Assembly (NCBI RefSeq): GCF_008728635.1
Contig: NZ_CP044285.1
Location: forward strand, 2,852,001 to 2,916,000
Direction of reading: 5' to 3'
From: Hymenobacter baengnokdamensis
Lineage (GTDB): Bacteria > Bacteroidota > Bacteroidia > Cytophagales > Hymenobacteraceae
DNA length: 64,000 bases
Shown here piece after piece: positions 42,390 to 51,686 of this stretch. Position 1 is the first letter of the stretch. The number at the start of each line of letters is the position of its first letter. Under the pieces are notes generated by a model. The model searched no databases. It was not told the origin of the DNA and worked only from the letters and a program-made list of their open reading frames with translations. Position numbers and translations under genes: made by a program.

Positions 42390-44990
42390 ATGTTTTCTGC
42401 TTTAGCTCTACGACGGGTTTTCTGGCTGTTGCTGAGCTGTTTATTATTAGGTACTGCTGAGCGGCTGGCTGCTCAGTCGCTTCCGGCCAGTTCGTCGGCC
42501 CCGGTTCGCCGGCAGGTGGCTGCCCAGCGCATAGCTGCTCCGATTAAGCTCGACGGCCTGCTCGACGAGGCCGCCTGGCAGGCCGCCCCGGTGGCGGGCC
42601 GGTTTACCGAGTACCGGCCGCACCCCGGCCACGCCGAGCGCCTGCCTACCGAAGTACGGGTACTCTACGATGATGCCGCGATGTACGTGGGCGCCAGGAT
42701 GATAGAGGCCAGCCCCGATAGCATCAGGCGCGAGCTGACGCAGCGCGATAACGTCGGAAATACCGATTTCTTTGCCATTTTTCTCGACCCTTACCGCGAC
42801 CACCTCAACGGCTATGGCTTCTTCGTGATGAGTACCGGCGTGCAGATGGACACCCGCTACTCGCCCGCCAACGGCGAAGATGGCGCCTGGAATGCCGTGT
42901 GGGACAGCCGCGTAGCCCCGCTGCCCGGTGGCAAGGGCTGGAGCGTAGAAATCCGGATTCCGTACTCGGCCATCCGCTTTGCCCAGGCGCCGGTGCAAAC
43001 CTGGGGCCTGCAGTTTATGCGGCAGCGTAAGCGGGATAACCAACAGTTTACCTGGAATCCTATCAATCCGGCCGTCGATGGCTTCGTAAACCAGTGGGGC
43101 GAGCTGACCAATCTTGAAAACCTGCACCCACCGCTACGCCTCTCGCTCACGCCCTACGTAAGCGCCTACGTCAATCATTATCCTTATAATGAGCTGGGTA
43201 AGCAAAACGCAACTACCAGCTTCAACGGCGGCGCCGACCTGAAATGGGGCATCAACGAAAGCTTTACGCTCGACGCTACGCTGGTGCCCGATTTTGGCCA
43301 GACTATCAGCGACAACCAGGTGCTGAACCTCTCGCCCTTTGAGGTGCAATACCCGGAAAACCGGCCTTTTTTCACCGAAGGCACCGAGCTCTTTAACAAG
43401 GGCGGGCTGTTTTACTCGCGCCGGATAGGCGCGCAACCTATGGGCTTTGCCGACGTGCCGGTGCTTCAGGCGCAGGGTGGGCTTTTGGCTAAGGGAGAGT
43501 TTGTGTACCAGAACCCCGGGGTAACGCGCCTGCTGAATGCCACCAAAGTATCGGGGCGCACCAGTAAAGGCCTGGGTATCGGCGTGTTCAATGCCGTGTC
43601 GGCCGCCAGCTACGCCACGGTGCAGGACTCGCTTAGCGGCCGCCAGCGCCAGATTTTGACCCAGCCGCTGACCAACTACAACATCGTGGTGCTCGACCAG
43701 AGCCTGCCCCACAACTCGTACGTATCGCTCATCAATACCAACGTGACGCGCGGCGGCCAGACGTACAACGCCAACGTCACGGCCGGCCTGTTTCGCCTCG
43801 TCGATAAAAAAAACCAGCATGCCTTCAGCGGTCAGCTCAACTACTCGCAGCGCCACGGCCTGGCGCTGAATTCGGAAGCGCCGATTGATGACCAGAGCGG
43901 CTATAAGTACTACCTCAACTACGGCAAAATATCGGGTAACTTTACCTGGTACGTCGACCACGGCATCGAATCAGATACCTATAACCCCAACGATTTGGGC
44001 ATCTTGTTTGGCAATAACAACGTGTCGCAGTCGGTAAACGCGAGCTACAACAAGTACCAGCCTTTCTGGAAAGTCAACAACCTCTATACCTCGGCCGGCA
44101 TTTATCACTCTTTTTTATTCAAGCCCTTACTCTATCAGAATACCGGCTTCTACGGCAGTGCCAACACCACCTTTACCAAGAGCTTTCTGACTACCGGCTT
44201 CAATGTGAACGTGGACCCGTTGCGGCGCGACTTTTACGAGCCGCGCACCGCCCCGCTGGGCGGGTACTACGTGTGGGTGCCGAGCAGCGTGAATCTGGGC
44301 GCGTTTGTATCGTCGGACTACCGCAAAAAGCTGGCCTACGATATTAACGCCGGCATTCGGCCCTACGCGCTCGACAACCGCGTGGAGCGCCCCCGCCGCC
44401 TGGCCTACGGCCTTACCCTGAGTCCGCGCTACCGCGTCAGTGATAAATTAAATTTTCGCTATACCTTCGATTATGCTTTGAAGGTGAACCAGATAGGCTA
44501 CGTGAACGACGGCTTCGATTTGACGCAGCCCATAGACCAGTTTTATAGCGCGCTCCTGACGCCCGACGTGCTGCTGGGCCGCCGCCGGGTGGTGACGTAC
44601 ACCAACACGCTGGCCGCCAACTACACCTTCACCAACCGTATCTCCCTCACGTTCCGCACCCGGCACTACATCAGCAGCGTGCACTACCTGAGCTTCGCCC
44701 GCCTGAGCCCCAACGGCGGGGAGGAGAACCTGCCGGGCTACTTCCGCAACCACGACACCAGCTTCAACGCCTTCAATATCGACGCGGCGTTTGTGTGGTG
44801 GTTTGCGCCCGGCTCGCAGGTGAGCCTGGTGTGGAAAAATGCGGGTGGCACCAGCATCCTGGGCAGCGAAGCCACGCCGCTCTACTTCGACAACCTGGCC
44901 AGTACCATAAATACCGCGCATAATAACAATGTGTCGGTGAAGATTTTGTATTACCTCGACTACCTCACCGTGCGGTCCCGGCGCGGGTAG
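42390..44990 (+). CDS. DUF5916 outer-membrane barrel with CBM9-like N-terminus
   Basis: An 866-residue exported protein. Signal sequence about 1-30 (VFWLLLSCLLLGTAERLAAQ). Residues about 45-240 form a CBM9-like (carbohydrate-binding family 9 fold) domain with KLDGLLDEAAWQ and DNVGNTDFFAIFLDPY, directly followed by the DUF5916 barrel (about 245-866) with FPENRPFF-like QYPENRPFFTEGTELF and many aromatic alternating strands. Widespread in Bacteroidota; no function has been established that I know of. 92 bp after the second DUF4097 gene, so it might be in the same regulon, but there is no direct evidence. Confidence 0.88.
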   Translation: MFSALALRRVFWLLLSCLLLGTAERLAAQSLPASSSAPVRRQVAAQRIAAPIKLDGLLDEAAWQAAPVAGRFTEYRPHPGHAERLPTEVRVLYDDAAMYVGARMIEASPDSIRRELTQRDNVGNTDFFAIFLDPYRDHLNGYGFFVMSTGVQMDTRYSPANGEDGAWNAVWDSRVAPLPGGKGWSVEIRIPYSAIRFAQAPVQTWGLQFMRQRKRDNQQFTWNPINPAVDGFVNQWGELTNLENLHPPLRLSLTPYVSAYVNHYPYNELGKQNATTSFNGGADLKWGINESFTLDATLVPDFGQTISDNQVLNLSPFEVQYPENRPFFTEGTELFNKGGLFYSRRIGAQPMGFADVPVLQAQGGLLAKGEFVYQNPGVTRLLNATKVSGRTSKGLGIGVFNAVSAASYATVQDSLSGRQRQILTQPLTNYNIVVLDQSLPHNSYVSLINTNVTRGGQTYNANVTAGLFRLVDKKNQHAFSGQLNYSQRHGLALNSEAPIDDQSGYKYYLNYGKISGNFTWYVDHGIESDTYNPNDLGILFGNNNVSQSVNASYNKYQPFWKVNNLYTSAGIYHSFLFKPLLYQNTGFYGSANTTFTKSFLTTGFNVNVDPLRRDFYEPRTAPLGGYYVWVPSSVNLGAFVSSDYRKKLAYDINAGIRPYALDNRVERPRRLAYGLTLSPRYRVSDKLNFRYTFDYALKVNQIGYVNDGFDLTQPIDQFYSALLTPDVLLGRRRVVTYTNTLAANYTFTNRISLTFRTRHYISSVHYLSFARLSPNGGEENLPGYFRNHDTSFNAFNIDAAFVWWFAPGSQVSLVWKNAGGTSILGSEATPLYFDNLASTINTAHNNNVSVKILYYLDYLTVRSRRG

Positions 44991-45020
44991 CAAGGGTTCG
45001 TCATTCGTTATGCTATATAC

Positions 45021-45671
45021 CTACGCGATGCCCCGCGCGCGGCGCGCTACCAGGGCCAGCGCCAGGCTTAGGCCGGCGGCCAGAAGCAGTACCCGCGTGG
45101 GTTGGTGCCGCAGCGTAGCGGCTCCGCTCAGCGCCCCGGTCAGAAACGCCAGCCAGAGCGTGCCGGGCCAGAGCCAGTCTTGCGCCGGCGCGCGCCCGCT
45201 CAGCCACTCGGCCAGGCCGGTCCCCATGCGCACCAGCGTGCCCGTCACAAACGTGAGGCTGACCTTGATGCGCCCCACCTGATGCACCGAGGCATTGAGC
45301 GTGCCCATGCCCAGGGTGAGGCCCGCGATAGTAGCGGCCGGCACAGTGTGGGCAAGCAGCAGCAGGGCGGCAGTCAGTAGTAATATACACGTGTTGCCCC
45401 AGCGGCCGGCGCGGTAGTGCAGCAGCGTGCCCAGCAGCACGCCCCCAATAAATAAGCCCACCACGCCGGCCAGCTCGCCGGCTTTAGCCGCGTTTTGCTG
45501 CGCAATGGCCACGCCCAGCGACGTTGTGTTGCCGCTCATAAACGACACGAACAGCCCCTGAAAGCGCAGGTAGCTCACCGCATCGACGTAGCCGGCCAGC
45601 GCTACCAGGGTCAGCGTAAAGCTCAGGCCGGCCAGGGGGCCGGCCGCCGGGGGTGAAGTAGAATCAGCCAT
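45021..45671 (-). CDS. DUF1275 (YoaK-like) membrane protein
   Basis: A 216-residue integral membrane protein with about six hydrophobic segments. Family features visible: LALAGYVDAVSYL-type helix 1 (VALAGYVDAVSYL), FVSFMSGNTTSLG, LGMGTLNASVHQVG and VSLTFVTGTLVRMG. Length typical for DUF1275. Role unknown; E. coli YoaK-type proteins are uncharacterised membrane proteins. Convergent with the DUF5916 gene (30-bp gap) and divergent from the pectate-lyase-like gene. Confidence 0.85.
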   Translation of the reverse strand: MADSTSPPAAGPLAGLSFTLTLVALAGYVDAVSYLRFQGLFVSFMSGNTTSLGVAIAQQNAAKAGELAGVVGLFIGGVLLGTLLHYRAGRWGNTCILLLTAALLLLAHTVPAATIAGLTLGMGTLNASVHQVGRIKVSLTFVTGTLVRMGTGLAEWLSGRAPAQDWLWPGTLWLAFLTGALSGAATLRHQPTRVLLLAAGLSLALALVARRARGIA

Positions 45672-45831
45672 AGTAAAAAAAAGCGCCGCGACTGCGCCGC
45701 TGGCAACGTTGCCGACAACGATTGCGCAAAGAAAGTACCGCGCCCGCGCCGGGAGCCCCGGTGCAGCTACTCATATTTGTAGCCTTCGGGTAGGTTGCCT
45801 GCCCTTAGCCCCACTTTTTGTCGTCTTTATT

Positions 45832-47304
45832 ATGTTGATAGGCTTTGGGCTTCGCCACGGGTTGTTACTGGCCACCATGGCTACCAGCTGGGCCCTGCGC
45901 CTGAGCGGGCCGGGCGTGGCCGCCCCGCCGCTGGCTTTTCCGGGGGTTGAGGGCGCGGGGCGCTTCACCACGGGCGGGCGCGGCACGGCCGCGGTGCCCA
46001 CCACGGTGCTCGAAGTTACCAATCTGCTCGATGATAACAAGCCCGGCAGCCTGCGCTACGCCGTGGAGCTGAGCGAGGCCAAGGCACCGAGCCGCACCAT
46101 TGTGTTCCGGGTGTCGGGCACCATCCACTTGCTCTCGCCGCTCACCATCAGCAAATCCAACACCACCATTGCGGGCCAGACGGCCCCCGGGGGCGGCATC
46201 TGCCTGGCCGATTACACGGTGCAGATAAAAGCCACGAACGTGATTGTTCGCTTCATGCGGTTTCGGCTGGGCGATAAAAACCAGAACCAGGGCTTTGTGG
46301 ATGGTGCGGGCGGCGACGATGCCTTCGGCGGCTTGCGCAACCACCGCCTCGTCATCGACCACTGCTCGATGAGCTGGAGCACCGACGAGGCTTTTTCGGT
46401 GTATGAGGGCGACAGCACCACGCTGAGCTGGAACCTCATCGGGCCGCCGCTCAACTACTCGTACCACTACGAGAAGGGCGATACCGACTTCGAGCACCAC
46501 GGCTTCGGCGGCATCTGGGGCGGGCAGCATGCCAGCATGCACCACAACCTGTTTGTGCACTGCAACAGCCGCACGCCGCGCTTTAATGGCAGCCGCTACA
46601 CCCACGCGGCGGGCTACGAAAACTGCGACTTCCGCAACAACGTTATTTACGACTGGGGCGAAAACAACGTGTATGCCGGCGAAGGCGGAAACTATAATAT
46701 AGTAAATAACTATTATAAGCCCGGCCCCAGCACCAAGGAAGCCGTGCGTACCCGCGTGCTTAATCCGTACAAAGTTGATAAAGGCAACAATCCGTTGCCC
46801 TACGGGAAGTTTTACCTGGCCGGCAACTACCAGGAAGCCAGTGCCGAAGTAACGCGCAACAACTGGCGCGGCGTGGATATGAACGGCGGCACCCGCGCCG
46901 ATACCGTTCTTTCCAAAGTCACGACGCCGTTCAACTTCGGCCCCATACCTACCGAAACCGCCGCCGAAGCCTACGAAAGCGTGCTGAAAGGCGCGGGTGC
47001 CGTGCGCCCCCTGCGCGATACCCTCGACCAGCGCATGGTGCGCGAGGTGCGCACCCGCACCGGCCGCATCATCGACGTGCAGGGCGGCTATCCACACGGC
47101 ACGCCCTACGCGGTTTCGCGCAACGCCTGGCCCGTGCTGAAGCAGGCTCCCGCACCCCTCGACACCGACCACGATGGCATGCCCGACGCCTGGGAAACGG
47201 CCCACCAGCTCAACCCCCGGAACGCCGCCGACCGCAGTAAAATTGGGGATAGCGGATATCCTATGCTGGAGGTATACCTGGCCGGGCTAGCTGTGGGCAA
47301 ATGA
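45832..47304 (+). CDS. secreted pectate-lyase-like polysaccharide lyase
   Basis: A 490-residue exported right-handed beta-helix protein, probably cleaving polygalacturonan by beta-elimination. ATG 45832 (MLIGFGLRHGLLLATMATSW) provides a signal-like N-terminus; an earlier frame start lacks one. The core begins FPGVEGAGRFTTGGRGG-like (FPGVEGAGRFTTGGRG), with LEVTNLLDDNKPGSLRYAV, TIAGQTAPGGGICL, IDHCSMSWSTDE and RTPRFNGSRYTHAAGYEN, all usual in Bacteroidota pectate-lyase-related proteins. The C-terminus has DTDHDGMPDAWE, a calcium-binding TSP3/dockerin-like loop. An IS element starts 17 bp after its stop. Related in theme to the pectin esterases at 61-64 kb. Confidence 0.85.
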   Translation: MLIGFGLRHGLLLATMATSWALRLSGPGVAAPPLAFPGVEGAGRFTTGGRGTAAVPTTVLEVTNLLDDNKPGSLRYAVELSEAKAPSRTIVFRVSGTIHLLSPLTISKSNTTIAGQTAPGGGICLADYTVQIKATNVIVRFMRFRLGDKNQNQGFVDGAGGDDAFGGLRNHRLVIDHCSMSWSTDEAFSVYEGDSTTLSWNLIGPPLNYSYHYEKGDTDFEHHGFGGIWGGQHASMHHNLFVHCNSRTPRFNGSRYTHAAGYENCDFRNNVIYDWGENNVYAGEGGNYNIVNNYYKPGPSTKEAVRTRVLNPYKVDKGNNPLPYGKFYLAGNYQEASAEVTRNNWRGVDMNGGTRADTVLSKVTTPFNFGPIPTETAAEAYESVLKGAGAVRPLRDTLDQRMVREVRTRTGRIIDVQGGYPHGTPYAVSRNAWPVLKQAPAPLDTDHDGMPDAWETAHQLNPRNAADRSKIGDSGYPMLEVYLAGLAVGK

Positions 47305-47321
47305 AGAAAGCTGAGGTGCTA

Positions 47322-48331
47322 GAGCAAACTTCAGGTTTGTGTACAGGCTATAACGTACATTCCGTTCATGAAAGCTTATTCTACTGACTTGCGCGAACGC
47401 GTGGCGGCCGCTTGCCAGCAAGGTAGCCGCACGATTGGCGAAGTGGCCGCGCAGTTCAGCGTGTCGGATTCGTTTGTGCGCAAGTTGCGCCGACGCCAGC
47501 GCACGAGCGGTTCCGTGGCTGCTTTGCCGCAACGCAGTGGGCCAGCGCCGTTTCTGAACGCGGCGGCCCAAGCGCAGCTGGCGGCCTGTTTGCGCCAGGA
47601 GCCCGATGCCACGTTGGCGGAATTGTGTATTTGGCTGGCCGCCATCGGCGGTCCGGCAGTGAGCCAGACCACACTCTGGCGGGCGGTGCAGGCACTGGAT
47701 TGGCGGCGAAAAAAAAGAGCGTCCATGCCGCCGAACGCGACACGCAACGGGTGAAGGAGCTGCGCCGAGCTTTTGTAGAGGCGCTGCAAGCCGAGGATTT
47801 TACCTGTTTTAAGTTCGTGGACGAGACCAGCACTAACCTGACGTATTGCCGCCGCTACGCCCGGGCCGAAGGCGGGCAGCGCGCCCGCCAGGCCACGCCC
47901 CTGCACGGCGGGCCCAACGTGACGCTGGTGGCGGCGCTGACGCCGAACGGGTTGCAAGCGGTCATGACCCTGAGCGGGGCCGTCAACGGGGACGTGTTTG
48001 CCGCCTACCTCGACCAGGTGCTCGGCCCCACGTTGCGGCCCGGCGACGTGGTCGTGCTCGACAACCTGCCGGCCCACAAAGTGGCCGGGCTGACCGAGCT
48101 CGTCGAAGCCCGCGGGGCCCGCCTGCTGTATTTGCCGCCCTACTCGCCCGATTTCAATCCCATCGAACTCGCCTTCAGCAAGCTCAAAACCTGGCTGCGC
48201 ACCGCCCAGGCCCGCACCCGCGAGGCCCTGGAAAGCGTCATTCACGACGCCACCAATTGGATAACTGAGCTCGACGCGAAAAACTGGTTTGACCACTGTG
48301 GTTATCATGTACACTAACCTGAAATCTGCTC
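47322..48331 (+). mobile_element. IS630-family insertion sequence, complete
   Basis: 1010 bp flanked by a TA dinucleotide on each side (47320-47321, 48332-48333), the IS630/Tc1-mariner target signature. Imperfect terminal inverted repeats: the left end GAGCAAACTTCAGGTTTGTG and the right end, read inward, GAGCAGATTTCAGGTTAGTG agree except at three positions. It encodes a transposase in two overlapping frames. It lies between the pectate-lyase gene and the small damaged secreted-protein gene, which would be only about 30 bp apart without it. Confidence 0.92.
47368..48317 (+). CDS. IS630 transposase, OrfA/OrfB joined by -1 frameshift
   Basis: OrfA (47368-47754) is a helix-turn-helix DNA-binding module (LRERVAAACQQGSRTIGEVA, SVSDSFVRKLRRRQR). 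OrfB continues in the -1 frame to 48317 and holds the DDE catalytic domain: FVDETS (first Asp), VVLDNLPAHK (second Asp) and DFNPIELAFSKLKTW (Glu). The frames meet at an A8 run (47709-47716): zero frame reads CGA AAA AAA AGA, the classical A-AAA-AAG-type slippery site, after which -1 reading gives KKKSVHAAERDTQ. A full-length fusion of about 316 residues is expected. Both parts are intact, so the element may still be active. Confidence 0.9.
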
Positions 48332-48348
48332 TAAGTTAATTTTGCCTA

Positions 48349-48916
48349 GTGAAGTATAGCTTTCTAAGTTGGTGTTTGCTGAATTATCGGGTTTGCCCAA
48401 GCGCAAGATGTACGGTGGAAGTTTATGAAAATAGATAGCCATCTGCAGGTGCGAGTCCCGATGGCGACACAGGAAATGGACGTGCCCGCCACGATGGCCG
48501 CGGCTCATGCGCCAAATCAGCGTGACCCGCAGATACAGGCAGCCCGCGCATTTCGGGGAGAAGATGCGGCCGCCACCTACGTCGTGATAATAGTGCCCTT
48601 CTCTGGAGTTACGCAAATGCTAGCTGAAGCCGCAGCGCGGCTGGACTACTATAAAAATCGCCTTATACCAATGCTGGTGACTAAAGCTCGCGGGGAGTTG
48701 TTGGCGCAGTCGGTATCAACTAAAAGGGGGCTAGATATCCTTACCATAAAATTTCGCGCGCTTAGCGGTGCCGGGGTTCCGGTAGTTAAGTACATGCGTG
48801 TGCTCAGCGTAGGAACAGCCATTTACGAACTGTTCTTTACCCCTAAAGACGGGACCGGGCAAAATTGCGTTGCCCAGCGGGAGCAGTTCTTTGAAACACT
48901 GCTTATCACGCCCTAG
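48349..48916 (+). pseudogene. small exported protein, frameshifted signal peptide
   Basis: Not recognised. The open frame from ATG 48425 gives 163 residues (KIDSHLQVRVP, GAGVPVVKYMRV, AIYELFFTPKDG), with no hydrophobic start. In the same frame just upstream lies IIGFAQAQDVRWKF, the end of a signal peptide, cut off by TGA at 48380. Another frame from GTG 48349 supplies the missing beginning (KYSFLSWCLL). One extra A near 48381-48383 explains the break; removing it yields MKYSFLSWCLL-IIGFAQAQ, a complete Sec signal. A TAATTTTG box (48337-48344) precedes the GTG. AT-rich relative to neighbours. Either a damaged gene or an assembly indel. Confidence 0.6.
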
Positions 48917-48940
48917 CCAGCGCAAAGTAGTGGCAGAAAC

Positions 48941-49963
48941 CTAGTTGTTTTGGAGCAGTTGCCCCGCCGCGGCCCACGGCGTAAGCTGCCCGCTAGCCAC
49001 CGCAGAGCGCACGTCAGGCAGTGTGCTCTGCACGGCTGCCCGTCCGTAAAACTGCGCCTCCAGGGCTTGGCGCACCGCTTCTTCCAGCCACTGCAGCTGC
49101 TGCTGGGCGCGGCGCTGCTGCCAGTAGCCGCTGGCCTGGGTCTGGGCCGCGTACTGGGTTATCACTTCCCAGGCTTCGGGCAGGCCCTCGCCGCTGAGAG
49201 CCGAGCAGGTGCGCACGGGCACGGCCCAGCCCGAGGCGGCAGGCGGAAACAGGTGCAGCGCGCCCTCGTAGTCGCGGGCGGCGCGGCGGGCGGCCTGCTC
49301 ATTGCCGTGGTCGGCCTTGGTAATGAGCAGCGCGTCGGCCATTTCCATGATGCCGCGCTTTACGCCCTGCAGCTCGTCGCCGGCCCCGGCCAGCAGTAGC
49401 AGCAAAAAGAAATCGACCATGCCATGCACGGCTACCTCACTCTGGCCCACGCCCACGGTTTCGACAAAAATGACGTCGTAGCCGGCTGCCTCGCACAGCA
49501 GCAGCGCCTCGCGGGTAGCGCGGGCCACACCGCCGAGGCTGCCGCTGGCCGGCGAGGGCCGGATAAATGCCCGCGGGTGCGCCGCCAGCTGCGGCATCCG
49601 GGTCTTGTCGCCCAGGATGCTGCCGCCCCCGCGCGGCGAGCTGGGGTCAACGGCCAGTACGGCCAGCTTCTTACCCAGCTTTTCGACCAGATACAGCCCC
49701 AGCGCTTCGATAAAGGTGCTTTTGCCCACCCCTGGCACGCCGGTAATGCCCAGCCGCAGGGCCCCGCCCGTGTGCGGCAGCACCGCCTGCAGCACCTGCT
49801 GAGCCAGCAGCTGGTGAGCAGGTAAGGTGCTTTCTACTAAGGTGATGGCGCGAGCCAGGGCGCCGCGCTGCCCGGCCAGCAGGCCCTGGGCATAGTCGGC
49901 AAGGGAAAGAGTAGGAGCAGGCACGACTGCAAAATACGCACCGGGCCCGGCCCAGGGCTGCAT
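48941..49963 (-). CDS. meaB: methylmalonyl-CoA mutase-associated GTPase MeaB
   Basis: A G3E-family P-loop GTPase that protects and reloads adenosylcobalamin-dependent methylmalonyl-CoA mutase. ATG 49963 gives 340 residues ([11 protein letters not shown]), in the usual family range; a GTG at 50050 would add 29 residues. Motifs: [11 protein letters not shown] near the N-terminus, Walker [31 protein letters not shown], switch region [12 protein letters not shown] and TKADHGNE for guanine. No mutase gene is in the window. Divergent from the DUF5723 gene. Confidence 0.9.
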   Translation of the reverse strand: MQPWAGPGAYFAVVPAPTLSLADYAQGLLAGQRGALARAITLVESTLPAHQLLAQQVLQAVLPHTGGALRLGITGVPGVGKSTFIEALGLYLVEKLGKKLAVLAVDPSSPRGGGSILGDKTRMPQLAAHPRAFIRPSPASGSLGGVARATREALLLCEAAGYDVIFVETVGVGQSEVAVHGMVDFFLLLLLAGAGDELQGVKRGIMEMADALLITKADHGNEQAARRAARDYEGALHLFPPAASGWAVPVRTCSALSGEGLPEAWEVITQYAAQTQASGYWQQRRAQQQLQWLEEAVRQALEAQFYGRAAVQSTLPDVRSAVASGQLTPWAAAGQLLQNN

Positions 49964-50120
49964 CGTCAGGCGGAGCGGGAGCCGGTGAAAGTAGTGAGCC
50001 AGGCTCCCCGTTGAGGCCGGATGGCTGGCAGAACCTGTATTTTTGCTCACACCTGGCGCTACTATTCAGCCGCTACGCTGCTGTTCCAGCTTATTTTTTA
50101 CCCAATCCCACGACCATTCT

Positions 50121-51533
50121 ATGAAACACTTTTCCTCGCTGCTTGCCACCCTCGGGCTACTGAGCACCTTGCCGGCGCTGGCTCAAAACGAGCTAAGTAA
50201 CTTCTCGGCCACGGGCCGGGGTGGCGTGGCCAACACGTTTGCCCTCGACTATCAGTCGCTGGGTATCAACCCGGCCAACCTGGGCCGCCAGGGCAACAGC
50301 CTGCTTGCCTTTACTATCGGGGAGGTAGGAGTGGGGGCCGGGTCGCAGTCGCTCACCAACGCGCAATTCAAGAAGCTGATTCTACACTCCGGCGATGCGC
50401 TTACGGCCACCGAGCGCACGGCGCTGGTTGCCAACCTCAACAGTAATAACGCGCTGAACATCAACGCCGACGCTACCGCTTTTGGGCTCGCCGTAGCGCT
50501 GCCGGCGGGCCTGGGCGGCCTGGCCGTATCGGTGCATCAGCGGCTGAGCGGCCACGTGGCGCTCAACCAAAACAGCGCCGACCTTATTGTAAATGGCCGC
50601 AACGCGGCCATTGTGCAGCAATATTATGCCGCCGACGGCACGGCCAAAAGCACGCCGCCGCTGCTTTCAGCGGCCCTCGATGGCACCCAGATGCAGCTGG
50701 CGCTTACCAACGAGTTCAACATTGGCTACGGGCTCGAAGTGTTTGATGTGCCGGGCGTTATCAAGGTCACGGCCGGGGCGGGTTACCGCTACATTCAAGG
50801 CGTGGGCATTGCCGATGTGCGCATTACGGGAGGCAGCCTGTCGGCCTATTCGTCGCTTTCGCCGGTATTCAATATTAATTACGGCAGCCTGGCCAGCAGC
50901 CCGAACTTTAACTATCAGTCTGGCGCTGGTTTGCAGCCGGTGGGTCATGGCAATGGCTTCGACCTGGGCTTGGCCACTGAGATAGGCAAGGTTGTGCGGC
51001 TGGGCGCCTCCATTACCGATATTGGCTCGATGAGCTGGACCGGCAACGTGGTAACGGCTACTGACCAGAACCTGGCTTACCCACAATATAGCGGCACGGC
51101 TACGTACGACGTAGTAAAGAGCATCATCAACCAGTTTGGCGATTCCGGAAAAACGCTTTTTACCTACCAGGCAGCCCAGGAGCACAAAGCCAGCCTGCCC
51201 ACCAAGTTGCGGCTGGGCGGCGGTGTTCGCATCTCCGAGCTGTTTGAGGCCGGCCTCGACGTAACGGTACCTCTCAACCAGGTGGCTGGCAACCTGCCGG
51301 CTCCCTTCATCGGGGCCGGCCTCGATTTCAAGCCCGTTCGCTGGGTGCGCCTGAGCACCGGCGTAAGCGGCGGCGCGGGCTATAACCTGAATGTGCCGTT
51401 TGGCGTCACCCTCGTGACGCCGGTGTGGGAGGCGGGTATCAGCACGCGCAGCGTAATGGGCTATTTCTCCGATAGCAACCCGTACGCCTCCCTGGCCCTT
51501 GGCTTCCTGCGTTTTAAAATTGGTAAAAAATAA
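50121..51533 (+). CDS. DUF5723 family outer-membrane protein
   Basis: A 470-residue exported barrel-type protein. ATG 50121 (MKHFSSLLATLGLLSTLPALAQ) is a clean signal peptide; the frame is open further upstream without signal character. Family features: GGVANTFALDYQSLGINPANLG near the start (compare YQAIGINPANLA in the family), a long central stretch of beta-strands, and a C-terminal strand ending LALGFLRFKIGKK. Bacteroidota-specific with no established function that I know of. It is followed by a very strong terminator shared with the convergent FKBP gene. Confidence 0.82.
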   Translation: MKHFSSLLATLGLLSTLPALAQNELSNFSATGRGGVANTFALDYQSLGINPANLGRQGNSLLAFTIGEVGVGAGSQSLTNAQFKKLILHSGDALTATERTALVANLNSNNALNINADATAFGLAVALPAGLGGLAVSVHQRLSGHVALNQNSADLIVNGRNAAIVQQYYAADGTAKSTPPLLSAALDGTQMQLALTNEFNIGYGLEVFDVPGVIKVTAGAGYRYIQGVGIADVRITGGSLSAYSSLSPVFNINYGSLASSPNFNYQSGAGLQPVGHGNGFDLGLATEIGKVVRLGASITDIGSMSWTGNVVTATDQNLAYPQYSGTATYDVVKSIINQFGDSGKTLFTYQAAQEHKASLPTKLRLGGGVRISELFEAGLDVTVPLNQVAGNLPAPFIGAGLDFKPVRWVRLSTGVSGGAGYNLNVPFGVTLVTPVWEAGISTRSVMGYFSDSNPYASLALGFLRFKIGKK

Positions 51534-51596
51534 ATAATCAATATATAATAAAAATAAAAAAACCTGGCGCTCCTTCTACCTCAGCTGCTACTGCCC

Positions 51597-51664
51597 GATA
51601 ACTCAACGCCCCGCCGCCAGGGAAGCCGTAATGCTTCTGCCTGGCGGCGGGGCGTTGAGTTATC
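51597..51664. terminator. strong bidirectional hairpin between convergent genes
   Basis: Perfect 25-bp arms (51597-51621 and 51640-51664) around an 18-nt loop that itself contains a GAAGC/GCTTC stem. Flanked by an A/T-rich tract on the left. Serves the DUF5723 and FKBP genes. Confidence 0.8.
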
Positions 51665-51686
51665 AGCAGCGTGGGGCGGCCGAGCC

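Noticed and set aside
47320..48333. Two separate genes for OrfA and OrfB
   Set aside because: The overlapping frames, slippery A8 run and split DDE domain indicate one transposase made by frameshifting.
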